Source: Zeus faber
Taxonomy: Eukaryota; Chordata; Actinopteri; Zeiformes; Zeidae
Length of the DNA: 64,000 nucleotides
Assembly (NCBI GenBank): GCA_960531495.1
Contig: OY482863.1
Coordinates: forward strand, 7,715,000 to 7,778,999
Direction of reading: 5' to 3'
Made by a program: the position numbers and the translations under genes. Under the pieces are notes generated by a model. That model saw only the letters and a program-made list of their open reading frames with translations. It did not search any database and was not told the DNA's origin. This document shows, piece after piece, positions 11,942 to 24,148 of the stretch. Position 1 is the first letter of the stretch. Each line of letters opens with the position of its first letter.

Positions 11942-12574
11942 CGATTTGAATGCAATATATATCCAAATCCGCCTTTAAACATAAGTGACACACGCAATAC
12001 CCGACTTGCTGCGCATTTCTAAAATCGCCATGAGCCGCTTAATAAGTTGTAAAAACCTTTCCAGATTTGTGTTCCTTTCTGTTTTGTTTTTTTTATCTAT
12101 CAACGTATTTTCAAAACCGAATTTGATTTATAAATAGAAGATGAATGTTAAACCGTCAAGTTAAATATTTCCGTTAGATTACATGGGGAAAGGCAGTTCC
12201 TTTACTGAGACACTAAACAGCGCTGAACAATACCAATCGATCGTTTTGATAGAGTTCAACATTTAAATCTTACGTATTTTGTACACACACCTGGATACAT
12301 CGTTGTGTAGGTGATGTAAATCATCGAAAAAGAAAAGCTGACGTCATTTCCGTAAACAAGACAAAGAGCCTTCAGTTTCACTTGTCTGTGAAATTTCCAT
12401 CTCCGTGTTATGTATTATAAGAAGCGGGTGGCAGAAGCTCTAAATCATATCCCCTGACCTTAATCTGACCAGTGCGATAGATCCAGGTCAATGTAAGCAG
12501 CGCGTACTGGACTTAATTTTCCGCGATGATTCAGTACTCCGATAACAACGCTGAGAATGACAGCGATGCTGAAT

Positions 12575-13010
12575 CTGGTACCGGCATTATCCCATACTTG
12601 GTGAACATTTCAAACACGGATTTCATCCTGAATGTGACGATGAAACTGAATATTTTCAAGAACCACCAGAGGAGACCGATGACATGCCCGTTGTTGTTAC
12701 AATGGGAGAAGTTGATCATGTGATGAAGTCCGTTCAGGTTGGTGATGCAGATTATGGACAAGTAGCAATGGACAAGATTCTCAATTTTACCTGCAAATGC
12801 CATGGGCAAAAAGAAGAGGCAGCCCCAAACAGGCTCTCAGAGTGTACTAGCTGGGGTAGGGTTGGGGTTAGCCCACATAATAACTCAAAGAATTTTCATG
12901 ATATCTGGCATATGCACATTAATATATTAAATGACACACTGAGGCTGATATTCAAAGACAAATATAATGACAGACTGTACAATTTGTCGTGTTGTCCGCA
13001 CTTATAAACT
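12575..13010 (+). other. unrecognised open frame, acidic then cysteine-containing
   Basis: One plus-strand frame stays open for about 143 codons and ends with TAA near 13006-13008. It includes an acidic run with peptide pieces ECDDETEYF and PPEETDD, then KILNFTCKCHGQKEEAA with a C-x-C pair. A neighbouring frame at 12526-12600 is also acidic and begins with a Met, so an original frame could have been broken by an indel near 12600. No family is recognised. It could be a decayed transposon ORF. No splice or promoter signal decides the matter. Confidence 0.2.
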
Positions 13011-13386
13011 CCTAAATAATTCCACTTTTATAAAACATTTCTATTCATACTGTTGAATAAAAGCTTTTTTTAAAAACAAAGATGTTGTGCGTCGATGACG
13101 CTGTTCCGCATTCCCTCAAAACACAAGAACAATGCAGAAATTGCCCCATTCAGCAGGCCGTCAAGTTACCATTTAGTATGGTGTCAAGTAGCCATGTGGC
13201 AAGTAGCCATGTGGCTTTGTTGGTCCTCCAAACATTTGCATTCTGGATTACACCGCACCGCACCCTCTTCATTAACAAGTCACAGCTTTAAAAACATTTG
13301 CTAGATTTGCACAAGTGACACCTTGTTTTAAAGCCCCGATTGTCCACTTTCAAAAGACATGAAAATGACATGGAAAAAAAAGTCAA

Positions 13387-13913
13387 ATGGCACAAAAAGT
13401 ACCTAATATCTGCTGCAGGTCACATATTGATAAATACAAATATATCTTCTACCAGTCTGTTGTGGCTAGTGCAATTGTCTTTGCAGTCATCTGTTGGGGC
13501 AGCAGCATAAGAGCCAGTGATTACAAGAAACTGAACAAACTGATAAAGAAGGCTGGCTCTGTGCTAGGGACTGCTCTGGAGCCCCTAGAGCGTGTTGTGG
13601 AGAGAAGGATGTTGCATAAGCTGCTCAGCATAATGGACAAAGCTGCACACCCCCTACACAACCTACTGGTCTGACAACAGAGTGTCTTCAGTCAGAGGCT
13701 CCTTGAGATCCGCTGCAATAAAGGCTGTTACAGGAGGTCATTCCTGCCCACCGCAATAGCTACCTACAATGACTTCCCTCTGTGCCAGGAGAGAGAAAAC
13801 TCCTCCTCTGAACGGCAATGCATAAGGCACATTTTTACTTCACATTTAACTTCCACATTTAGTTTTCTTTACCTTTCACTAAGTTAATACACATATAATA
13901 CGTGTGTGTATGT

Positions 13914-13966
<53 letters not shown>

Positions 13967-14090
13967 GTATATATAGTAATTGATTCAAAAATAACATGTG
14001 TTTTGTCATGTATGTCATTGCTGCTGCAACACTGGCATTTCCCTTTGGGGATTAATAAAGTATATTTATCTTATCGTATCTTATATTTGG
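13387..14090 (+). mobile_element. LINE (CR1/L2-type) 3' end, 5'-truncated
   Basis: The frame at 13387-13674 encodes the C-terminal end of a non-LTR reverse transcriptase typical of fish: FYQSVVASAI, CWGSSIRA, LNKLIKKAGSVLG and ERRMLHKLLSIMD. After a stop the homology continues in another frame (CYRRSFLPTAI, about 13725-13755), so there is a frameshift. The 3' tail after a TA microsatellite has the typical TTTCCCTTTGGGGATTAATAAAGT motif (14040-14063) followed by short ATCTT-like repeats to about 14090, which is how these elements end. The 5' part is missing, as expected for incomplete target-primed insertion. Confidence 0.85.
13905..13966. repeat. (TG)n(TA)n microsatellite
   Basis: Short TG-rich run leading into about 19 TA units, inside the 3' region of the LINE fragment. 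Confidence 0.95.
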
Positions 14091-14704
14091 AAAAATTAAG
14101 ATGTCAACTATTATTCACTAAAAACTTGGACTCAAAAGCAATAGGTAAACATGTTAAAAAGGCTCCTAAAAAAGCCTCATATTTCCTCATATTTCACTCT
14201 CTGCGGCAACTACAGACTCAACGCGATTTTTAAGAACACAAACAGACAAGATAGCAAGGATTTTGTGCCAAGGAATCCAAACTCATGGTAAGTACTTGGA
14301 CAAAGGGAAAAAAAATTTATGTCACCCTATTTTCAAGCTGGTGAGCCCCAGCGAGGTCTCTGCATTGTGTAAGGTGAAGTGTACCAGGGTCGGGAGGATA
14401 GACAGGGAACAGGACTCACTATGGTGGTTGAGGGAGAGCAAACTTCCCTCATTCATTGGCTTTCGAAACACAAGATAACATCAGTTTCCAAGGCACTTAT
14501 TGACTCATAAATAAAATACAAATATAAATAAACTTCAGCTGCCTCTTTCAAGAACTAGTTACTTGTTACTGATACTTGTTACTTACTAGTTACTTTGTTA
14601 CTAAAAGCTCCCGATGAGAAGAAGCCATTCTGGTAAGGAGCAAATGGTGGGGGCTCGTCGCCCAATGTTCCAGAAGGAACGGGAGGAATTAACTAACTAA
14701 CTAA

Positions 14705-14990
14705 CTAAAAGCTCCCTAGAAACAAGACTGTGATTGGTTTCTTGGACACACCCAACAAGACTGTGATTGGTTCCTTGGGTCACACCCCCAAGACTGTGAT
14801 TGGTTCCCGACACTGAAAGGGGCAGGACATGTACTAGGAGGAGGGAGCATCTTGGCTATATAAAGAAGGTCCAAAAGAACGGTTTGTCAGTCGTTGTATT
14901 TGGCTCTCAGATACACAATAAACTTTTTCGCATCAGACTCTCATTGTCCAGAGATACAGAATTTTTACTGGCCCAGGTCTCGACCTTCTT
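14705..14990 (+). mobile_element. retroviral-type LTR with 33-bp enhancer-like triplet
   Basis: Three copies of a 17-bp core (CAAGACTGTGATTGGTT) begin at 14723, 14756 and 14789, an exact 33-bp spacing; each holds ATTGG, the inverted CCAAT box. They are followed by a TATA box (TATATAAAG, 14857-14865) and, 52 bp farther, AATAAA (14917-14922). This U3-R-U5 order is that of an endogenous-retrovirus-like or other LTR promoter. The 5' end is not certain; a CTAAAAGCTCCC repeat occurs at 14601 and 14705. No coding region of the same orientation is seen next to it, so it is probably a solo or broken LTR. Confidence 0.6.
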
Positions 14991-15380
14991 GGTCACGACA
15001 TCGGTATACTCCTTATCCAGAACTTTAAGGTTGATGTATGGCACACCATACTGGGGTATAGCATGACCACCAGTCCCTTCCATTTGGGTATTGGTCCATT
15101 GCAGCTGCTGTCTTCACAGTTCAGGATGTGAGCAACAGAACACTTCAGTGACAGTGGTCACTTGGGGGCCTGAATCAAAAAGCGCCCTATAGCTTGTGCC
15201 ATTCACTTTGACAGTACCCTCATTTAAGGGTCCAACCAGGGGGGTGTATGGCTTTCTTGAACCCCCCATTTCCTTCTTTTCCTCTTGGGGACGTTGATGT
15301 GTGCCCATGGTGCCCATTGTGATTGTGGCACTTCCCCCTAGCAGTTGCCTGAGTGGGCACTCGGTGTTGATTACGCACAT
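14990..15380 (-). pseudogene. Ty3/gypsy-type aspartic protease fragment
   Basis: The minus-strand frame at 15114-15380 includes VNGTSYRALFDSGPQVTTV. The D-S-G triad with Q-V-T-T-V is the active-site pattern of LTR-retrotransposon pepsin-like proteases. Weak homology in another frame appears to continue leftward (IPQYGVPYINLKV). No zinc knuckle or reverse transcriptase is adjacent, so this is an isolated fragment. It is opposite in strand to the neighbouring LTR at 14705-14990 and therefore belongs to a different insertion. The left boundary is uncertain. Confidence 0.6.
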
Positions 15381-15579
15381 TTTAGTATTTTTTTCCGTTT
15401 TATATCACTATGTCTGCCAAAAACTCATCGGCAGTGATCTCCTATGACCGTAATGCACTCATGGAGATAAAAATTTCCCTGTAAGAACAACTTTGGGACT
15501 TTTTATCCATTGATCCAGAGTGGCTAAAGAAGATTTTACGCGCCACGCTCTCAACCAGGAAAAAACAACAACAATGGAG

Positions 15580-16840
15580 TTGCTGTTTCACGGGTGGGCC
15601 AACGGAGGAAGCACAACTGTAAACGAGGCAGCATTCGGGTGAGAATGAGGATGCAACCTTACCGTCCACCTCTACCAAGCATCCTTCTTGACAATGTCCA
15701 GTCCCTGGAGAACAAGATGGATGACCTTTAAGCGAGGATTACATTCCAACGGAATACGAGAAACTGTTGCGTCCTCTTCCTGTCGTAGACATGGCTGAGC
15801 CTGCTGGTACCTGACCATGCCATACGCCCAGCTGAGTCGTTCTCCGTGTTCCATGCCGACAGGACGGAGGAGTAAGAGAAATCCAAGGGTGGAGACGTCT
15901 GCCTCATGATAAACAGCCACTGGTGTAACCCAACAACATCAAGATTCTCTCCCGCTGCTGCACTCTGAACCTGGAACAGTTGACCATCTCATGCCATCCA
16001 TTCTACCTCCCCGGGAATTCAGCATGGTCATCATCACAGCGGTATATATTTCAAGGCAAGCGAACTCCGACACAGCACTATCGGACCTATATGATGTGTT
16101 GTGCGGACTTCAGGACAAACATCCCGACGCAGATGTGGTGGTGACTGGGGACTTTAACAGGGCGAAGTTTAAAAAAGTTCTGCCTAATTTCCATCAACAC
16201 ATCATGGGAGGAGATAGAGCTTTGGACCACTGCTACACACAGCAAAATAAAAAGATACATCACCGTCTCGCTCCCTGCTTTCGGAAAGTAGGAGGGCGGT
16301 GAAGGATGCTAAAAAGATGTACAGAGACACAGTGGAGCGACAGATGGAGAAACAGGACACCAGACACTCGTGGCAGAGGCTGCTGACTATAACTAACTAC
16401 AAGAGCAGCCCCTCCACAGCCACGAGTGTGGACGCCCCCAAGCCAACGAACTGAAGTCCTTTTATGCGCAGTTTTGAAGCTGGCAACAACACTGTTAGCT
16501 TGCCGGGTAATTGGACTTACACCTCTGGGGATGAGCGCGCACTCTCGGTGTCCGAGCATGATGTCAGGAGGTCTGGTCAACACCAGGAAATCTGTGGGCA
16601 AAGATGGCATATCTGCGCGAGTTCTGAAGACCTGTGCTAACCAGCTAGCCCCGGTGCTCACTAGGATATTCAACTCCTACCTGGCCGAGTCGGTGGTCCC
16701 GTCCTGCTTCAAGAGGTCCACAGTCATTCCTGTCCCGAAGATCGCCTCTCCTGCCTACTTGAATGATTACCGTCCAGTGGCCCTCACCTCGGTGCTCATG
16801 AAGTGCTTCGAGATGCTGATTAAGGATCTAATATGAGTGA
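15580..16840 (+). mobile_element. LINE (CR1/L2-type) endonuclease and RT N-terminus, decayed
   Basis: Plus-strand frames carry a decayed LINE ORF2. Near 15680 the peptide SILLDNVQSLENKMDDL marks the start of the AP-type endonuclease. The frame at 15991-16302 has the endonuclease core with VVVTGDFN (catalytic GDFN) and LDHCY. The frame at 16426-16836 has the start of the reverse transcriptase: KDGISARVLKTCANQLAPVL, IPVPK and NDYRPVALTSVLMKCFE. Stops and frameshifts separate these parts, and the catalytic RT palm is absent because the copy ends near 16840 at a TA-rich stretch. It may belong to the same family as the LINE tail at 13387-14090 but they do not overlap, so this cannot be tested here. 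Confidence 0.85.
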
Positions 16841-16969
16841 AAGTGAAGATTCAGCAACTGGATTGAGTATTTCTCTCGAGGCAAATAGGAGTGGGAATAT
16901 ATATATAAATATATATATATACTGCATATATATATACATCTAGCAATACAACTTTTTTGAGTGACTACC

Positions 16970-17060
16970 AAAGCAGGTTGTGATTGATCTAATTCGTCAG
17001 TTCCAGACAGAATACCAACTCTGTGTTCATCCGAATGAGCTCAAGTTTTTATTTCAATGT
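16970..17060 (+). repeat. dispersed repeat E, copy 1
   Basis: TCTAATTCGTCAGTTCCAGA followed by AACTCTGTGTTCATCCGAA matches copies at 35960-36075 (plus) and 42355-42460 (minus). Confidence 0.55.
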
Positions 17061-18689
17061 AAAAAAGATGATAAAACACTCACTTAGAAATTGGCAATGT
17101 TAACGCTGATTGTCTCATTTTCTAATTTGAAGTCAGTGCGTCTACGTGCACACATAGACGCACACCACAATATGAGATTAGATGAGATTTTGAGTAAGTG
17201 TGAGTGAGTTATGGTTAAAATAATAATTCCTTGCAAAGTGTAACCTGTATTTATATGGCCCTTCATGATTGTGCACCTAAAAAAAAAATGGCAACTGGGC
17301 AAGTCATCACTGTCAACCTTTTCCCAGGTATCTCTGGTACTATCCCTCTAAAGAGGTGGAGGCAAAGAGAACAGAGCAGATGAATGGAGTGTGTCTGCGG
17401 CGTGTCTAACTGCGATACATTGCCTCTTTTGTTTTTAGTTTTTTTCTTTTATATAGATTATTTTTTAAAGGGGATTTACATCAGGTTTCAGGTTGACAAA
17501 GACGTTGGGATTGACATGAAAGGACAGTGACCAGGACACGTTATTTTTCAGTTAGACGTACAGTTAGGGAAGCATTATGAAACGGCAACTTTTTCAGTTC
17601 CCTGCAGGATCGGTTTGTCTGATTTAAAGTTTTGTTTCGTTCAGCCATCCATCTGGAAATAATTTGCTCTATAACTCTATAGCTCTATAATCTATTTCCC
17701 CACATTAAACTCGAGGAGGCCCATGTAGATCTCACTGGTTTTAATCTCCGCAGGGGGGAAGTTAGTTTTTCCGCCCTTTGGTTTGCTAACGGTGGCTTGG
17801 GAGCAAGTTCCCCAGCAGTAGCAGCAGATATTATTCCGCAGTCTCATACTGGCTGCTGGTTGAAATGGATATGATACACTGCATGCTGGTCTCACTCCTC
17901 CACTAGAATGGCAACTGCTCCCCAGGGATCGAGAGAATGGATCTTCTTCCTCCCTCTCTTTCTTCCCAGGACATTCTTATCAATTTTCCATTTCATTCTC
18001 TCTCTGGTTATTTATTTTGCTGTGAACAGCATTGCCAGATGTACGATAATTATCATATTTGCGCGATCATTTAGCACTTTGTACGATGCGGGATCAATAC
18101 TTCTAAGAACCTAAATGTATGATCATTTCAACATTTTCAGGATTTTTTTCCCCCTCATAATATTGAAATGGTACAGAGACAATTTGGAACCAGCTTGATT
18201 ATTCATCTTACTATGTAAACTATGTCAACAATGTATTTCGGAAAACTGACCCTGGAGCTGCCATAAATTATGCAATCACATCACTGAGGGCTCCTCGGCA
18301 CAGATTCATATACGTTGCAAAAGCAGTTCCGGTTGCACCCCAGTCTGGATTTGAATGTATGATAGTTTGCCCTGAAATACGATAAATCTGGAGTCCTTGC
18401 ATGACTATTTGGTTTTCGGCATCTCCAGGGGTTACATTTTTTCAAAATGATTTTTGTGACAAATTTACATCATTTACAGCATCATTTTTTTAAATTTCAG
18501 TAATCAGTTGAAAGCGAGCCGATTCACAGCTCCTGATGTTCAAAAACCTGGGATATTTGAGTAACGTTCAAAAACCTGGGATTTTTGAGTAATTTTTAAG
18601 TAACCTCTGAATTTTCCTTAACGTACTGTGTCTCTGACAAACATAACTAGTGCATGGCTTAACTTCAGTTAAACCGATGGTAAATGGTT
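17061..18689. other. no gene seen
   Basis: AT-rich with GTTCAAAAACCTGGGAT repeated in tandem near 18537-18580. No coding family recognised. Confidence 0.5.
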
Positions 18690-18910
18690 TGTATTATGGT
18701 ATTGATATTAAACTGATTATTTCAAATTCATGCAAATTTTATTTTATTTGTGAAGACAGAGAAAAGGTGGATTTCACTATATGTTCCATGCACAGGCCAT
18801 TCAAAACCAGGTCTCGAAAAAAAAAAAAAAAAAAAGACTTTATTGATAGTAGTCAAACCTGGACTAGATTATAGTAGAAAAGCCTAAACAGCATTTCAAA
18901 CCCTGTTTCT
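18690..18910 (+). repeat. fragment related to the 29569-30000 MITE interior
   Basis: TTTCACTATATGTTCCATGC followed by ACAGGCCATTCAAAACCAGG matches the 29745-29785 interior of the MITE, and GTAGTCAAACCTGGA matches its 29836 region. Terminal repeats are not seen, and an A-run lies between 18819 and 18835. Confidence 0.5.
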
Positions 18911-19044
18911 TATTCGTGAAACCTTTATTTTTTTTTGTGAAAACAAGAAAATGTATTGATTGAAATGATTTCACTGTATTTTTTCCACTTTTAATGGAAC
19001 TGAACTAATGGAAATAGAACTAAGTAGTAGTAGTTTAGTTTCTT

Positions 19045-19400
19045 GATGGGTATGATGTGTTGAAGAATGAAGGAGTGACCGCTGACGCTGACTTGATTAA
19101 AATAATAGTTTTATTACACAAATCAGCATCAAACCAGACTTGCCATGGATGTCCTGGGAGAGACCCGAGCCGGATGGGATCTCTGCCAAGTGACGCTCTG
19201 CATTCGCTTTTAAAGCTGTACAGAGATAACATACCATCTCTGGTCCCGACCTATAGGTGTCCGCTCAGCCTCAGTCCTTATTTATAGTTATAAATCTAAA
19301 CATTTCCTCCTCTGGTCGAGCTGGAGGAATAAACAAAATTCCTCTCCCATAGGGCCTCTGAACAGAGCCTTGACGTTCTCGTTCTCAAGCAGTAAATCTA
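19045..19400 (-). mobile_element. candidate solo LTR, minus strand
   Basis: On the minus strand a TATA-like CTATAAATAAGG (about 19279-19290) is followed about 170 bp on by GTAATAAAAC (around 19110), a polyadenylation signal, and then by a TC-rich stretch ending near CTTCAACACA. This spacing suits the U3-R-U5 of an LTR. No target-site duplication or internal region was found, so the call and the ends are tentative. Confidence 0.4.
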
Positions 19401-19538
19401 ATAGTAACATAGTTAATATTATGACCGCACTATATCTCAGCTTTGGGAGCTCAGTGACCTATTCACCTCAAACCTTCCAGACACCTCTAGAGCATTTTAA
19501 TTATTTCAATAATATTGTATTATTACAAAATATTTGTA

Positions 19539-19636
19539 ATATATCCAATATAAGTAACATATCATTATATCATACTGTATATCAGTAATGTATCCAATAT
19601 CAGTAACATATCATTATTATATCATATATCAGTAAT
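19539..19636. repeat. two-copy 49-bp AT-rich tandem
   Basis: The unit starting TATCCAATATAAGTAACATA at 19539 is repeated at 19588 with few changes. Confidence 0.8.
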
Positions 19637-19994
19637 ACATCAGTTATATAGAAGGAGATAATTAACTTATTCTCATATTATGCTAGATATTGTATAACAC
19701 CTGGACACTTAGTGTGGTCCATGGTCAGATCATAATTAATACTTAATGGCTTAGTTTAAAACAGCAACAATTCAGTGAACAATACAGCTATAATAAAAGT
19801 ACCAAATGTCTCTAATACAATTTTATGAATGGGGTGATTCAAATTATGCTGTTGCTTCTAAAGGGATGTACAGTATAGGGATGAAGATGTGTCATTAACA
19901 AGTTATTTGTTTGTTTTTTTAAATCCAAATCTATTGCTCTGCCGTTACATTATTTCCAGATATATAAAGATATGACCACTCCTACAATACTCAC

Positions 19995-20214
19995 TCATGT
20001 TTTCATGAAACGCATGTACATATATAAGTAGCATATATAATTTCATCATGAAATTCATGAATATACAGCACTGTATATAAGTCATTGGAATATTTTCATA
20101 TGTGAAATACATGCACATATAAATAGTCAAAATATTTTCATATATGAAATGCATGCACATATACTGTATAAGCAGCATACATTTTTTTAATATATGAAAT
20201 GCATGAATATACAG
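19995..20214. repeat. degenerate 40-50 bp AT-rich tandem array
   Basis: About five units, each with a palindrome-like TTTCATATATGAAA core followed by TGCATGCACATATA or close variants, run up to the start of the candidate gypsy LTR at 20215. Confidence 0.8.
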
Positions 20215-20437
20215 TGTAACAGACTGTCCTGTGTTTATTAGGTGTTTCTGTATTTAAGGTGCTGTGTCCCCTCAGGGTTGTCGTAAGGCAGGAGTGGCTG
20301 GGGGACTTCTGCGTTTGACATCTGTTTAAGGAAATATAAAGAAGTGGTTGCTGCTGGTCCTTGCTCGACGTCTTTATGTCCCGCTTACTATTTTCTTATT
20401 AAACTTGCCCAAAGTCAAAACCGAGACACTTGGTTAA
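20215..20437 (+). mobile_element. candidate 5' LTR of the gypsy element
   Basis: The segment begins TGTAAC and lies just upstream of the gypsy gag-like frame. It has a late TATTAAAC polyadenylation-like signal (about 20397) and is followed by TTGATGACAGCGGTG, which resembles the primer-binding region that follows LTRs in fish gypsy elements. The 3' LTR partner was not found within the window, so both ends rest on position and short motifs only. Confidence 0.45.
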
Positions 20438-20559
20438 ATTGATGACAGCGGTGTTCTTTCCTTTCTTTCTGCAGACTGTTGTTAGTGTGGTCCGTTCTCT
20501 CGTATTGTGCCTTTGTTATCTGTATTGTTTTCTTTCCTTGGCTTCCTCAGTATAGCTGG

Positions 20560-23500
20560 CCGGCTAACTTTATGTGGAGCTTCAGCGGCTGAATATCACT
20601 AAGTTGCGGACATGGGGTGTGGAGACGAAGACCCTTTTTAACTAGGGATGTGAAAGTTGACCTGCCTGCTCCCTTTACTGGTGACGGGAGCCAGAGTTTC
20701 CCCGACTGGGTGAGACAGTTGAAAGTTGCCGTCAGAGCAACAGTGGGAGGGGGCAGCGACTGCGGTGATGAGCTGGTGGGGATTCTTCCCATTTGCTTGA
20801 GCAAGTTGGCTTATCTGCTATGGGACAGCCTTCCTGATACAGTCAAATAAGACTATGCTTCTGTTGAAGAGACTTGGAGTGGCAGAGACAGAGACAATTT
20901 ATGGACCGCGGGTCTGAGGGTCTGGAGAGAGCGGAGGTTTCCCTTCCCCTCAGGGGGATACTGTAACCGCACCTGTGGTGAGATGGGCTGGCCGTCGAGG
21001 GGGTCCCGTGACGGCAATCGGGCCGCTCTCCTGATCATGGGCCCTTTCTGCCTCAAGTTAGCTACCAGTCACGTGACCACAGTAGAGAGGCAGGAGCCCT
21101 AGTCCAGGGTGGTGTGTCCGACGTGAGGAGGAGCCGAGGAAGTGTGGTGTGCATTTCCTGTCGCAGCAGCAGGAGACTGACAGCGGCCATCAAGGAAACG
21201 ATCGGTAGCTGGGGTTAGGGCTGAAACACCAGCTTCTCCGCCTGAGGGCCCCTTACAGCATAACATTTCTGAGAGCACTAATGGTATAGACAAGGTTAAC
21301 TGCCGTACATCCTATGTTAGAGGGGTGGAGGAAGCCACCGAGGTCTCCATATTAGTGGACTTCTGTGTCATTGAATAGTGCACGCTTTTGTATGTCAGTC
21401 CCTGCACTAGGGCACCAGCCCCTGGGGAAATGCCATATTGACTCCTGTCCAGTGAATGGACAGATGTTGGATGCATTGGGCACCATTTCAATGACTTTCC
21501 CTTTGGGCCCCACCTGCTGGCAACACACATTTCATGTGCTGAGGGAATCCACCCAGACTGTTCTACAGGCCTGGACATTAGCCAAGAACCATGCACTGCT
21601 GGACTTAACGCGGGGCGTGTAGTCATGGGATGTTACCGTGCCCCCGCTTAAGGGTGTTGAGCTAGTTCGGGAATGCTGTAATTTGTCCCTGGCTGATATG
21701 ACCATTCCGCCCCTAAGGCCCTGGTGCCAGTGAATGTATTTTCCTTGACTGGCATGGGCTTTCTCACCACAGACTTTGGTGGCTATTTGGAGCCTAACAT
21801 TCCCGAAACAACTGGACTGGTGGTTGCGCACACAGTGACAGGTGTGAGGGATGGTGTAACAGTGGCTCGTGTGTTCAATCCTAAAGTGAAGGCTGTTTAG
21901 CATAAAGTATCTGGATGAATTTTACTCAGTTGAGGAGGCTGATATTACACACTTCCCCATCGCCCTGATGGTGCACCCATTAGGTAGCAGAGGTCGTAGC
22001 CGTCAGGACTGCAAGGATTTGGTGGTGTTCTCAACCTGTCAGACAGAAATACAGGTAGGTGCTCGCTCGTGAAACACCATTTGGACTGGTGACCATCCCC
22101 CTGTCAAGCAGTGCGCCTATCGGCCATCTCCAAAGAAATGGACTGAGATCGAACACCAGGTGCCTGGGCTATTGGCTGATGGGGTTGTGGAAGAGAGTTG
22201 CAGTCTCTGGGCGTCCCTTGTGGTGCTAGAAATGAGGAAAGGTGGGCAATGGAGATTATGTATTGACTATTATCGGCTCAACTCTGTGACAATCAAGGAT
22301 TCACACCCTCTCTCATGGTTGCATGACAGCCTTGATGTCCTTGACTGGCTTGCCCTGGTGGAGCACACTTCACTCTTCAAATGGCTACTGGCATATGGAA
22401 GTGGCCGAGGAGGACCAGGTGAAAACGGCCTTCACAACAGGCAGGGGCTTGTACCAGTGGTGGGTCATGCCAAACGGCCAGACCAATTCTCCTGTCACTT
22501 TTCAATGCATGATGGAGCTTCAGGGCCTGCAGTGGCACATCTGCATGGTGTACCTAGATGACATACTGATTTACATCCACACATTCAATTACCACTTTAC
22601 CCACTTAGAGGTGGTCTTGTCCAGGATTCAGTCTCCCGGGACATGGAACTTTGACGGAGATCATGTGGCGTTCCTGGGCCACTTGGTCTCCAGACAGGGC
22701 TTCCAGCCTAACTCATGGAACACAGATAACACTTTGGTGAGAACTTGGCCAACTCCCCACACCCCCACTGAGGTCAGGCCCTTTGTGGACCTGTGCTCAT
22801 ATAACAGGCAGTTTGTGAGAAACCTTTCACAGTTCGCAGCACCACTGAACCACCTGGCTGGCAAAAATGTGCTGTTTGAATGGACTTCTGAGTGTTCACC
22901 TCCCTTAAGCAGGTGCTTATCTCTTCTCTGTCAGTGATGCCGACAACTTTGTGCTCCCATTCTACACATATGCATGCAAGGACTCTGAGCAGTGTTGGCT
23001 CAGGATAGTGATGGACTTCATCCTGTCATAGCCTATGCCAGCCAGGCTCTCACACACACACACAGAAACCATGGTCTACTTTTGACAGAGACCTATGGGC
23101 CGCAGTGTGCGCTGTGCGTGAACTTAAACTCTATGTTGTACTGTCTGCATTCACCATCATAACAGATCATTGCCCTCTGCTGGCCCTCAGACAAATTGCT
23201 ATGGACAATGACCCCACGGGACAGAGAGGCCAGGGGATTCTGGAGCTGGCCCAGTCAGACTGGGCCATTGTTCACAAGGACAGCTGATGCCATAAAATGC
23301 GGACGCGCTGTCTCGCTGGCCTCTTGCCTTTGTCTCTACCTACCTGGAAGGCTCCACGGCTGGCATGCTCACTGTTGGCTCCGTGGAGGAGTTGGACTGC
23401 TCTCTGCTCCCTGAGGGGGCCAAACGTGCCAGTGGCCTGTGTACTCTCTGTTTCAGTGACTTTGAACTGCAGTCATTGCAGCACGAAGACACACAAACAT

Positions 23501-23560
23501 TAGTATGCCGTAAGCTTGGTTTGAGCAGAGCACGGCGAGACCTCCTTGCAGAAATCTGAG
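20560..23560 (+). pseudogene. decayed Ty3/gypsy gag-pol
   Basis: Plus-strand frames spell a gypsy polyprotein broken by many stops and shifts. A gag-like piece lies at 20617-20850 (LPAPFTGDGS, WVRQLKVAV). A protease/linker region with weak homology covers 21300-22060. Reverse transcriptase follows: ADGVVEESCSLWASLVVL and WRLCIDYYRLNSVT at 22160-22300, then TAFTTGRGLYQWWVMPNG and the catalytic YLDD box followed by ILIY near 22550-22570. RNase H linker and domain follow: HVAFLGHLVSRQG, ELKLYVVLSA and TDHCPLL (to about 23190). A spacer with LSRARRDLL ends at 23560. The catalytic YLDD box is intact although the frame is not. Confidence 0.9.
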
Positions 23561-24148
23561 GGGGTCATGGGGCAATTTGAAAATTTCATGTCATGATTAT
23601 ACTGGCCAAAATAACTGTGACCCCGATAATTATCAAAATATGCTTAAAACTCTTAAAATGGTACTAAAACATACTGGGATCACTTTACCTTACACTTTGT
23701 TAAGAAACAAATATTTTATTGCATCATAGGACATATATATATTTTTGTGAACATCCTTATTAATGGAAAAACAAACAAGGACAGATTCAGACTCTAGGCA
23801 ATAGTAAATAAATAGCTTTATCAAATAATAAATAATGAATAAAAAATAAAATACTTTTGTTTTCAGATCACACAGACAGAGGTACACCAAGGACAGCAGA
23901 ACGAATGCAAAGAAATCTTAAATAAGATTATCATAAATTATAAGGTCTCCCTGCATAAATAAAGGATAAATAGATCAATTAAAAAAAATAGCATAACATT
24001 GTGTGAGTCTGTTCTTTAAATAAAACGTCCAACCGGCATTGTAGCGGCAAACTGTATTACTTTTAACCTTTTTTAGCAAGGGCATAACTTTGGTTTGAGA
24101 AGTGGGGGGGCACTGTGGAGCGGGGGGCGGGGAGGTGTCCCCTCCAGA

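Noticed and set aside
22250..22600. Gypsy YLDD box as sign of an active element
   Set aside because: The box is intact, but the surrounding frame has multiple stops and shifts, so the element is dead.
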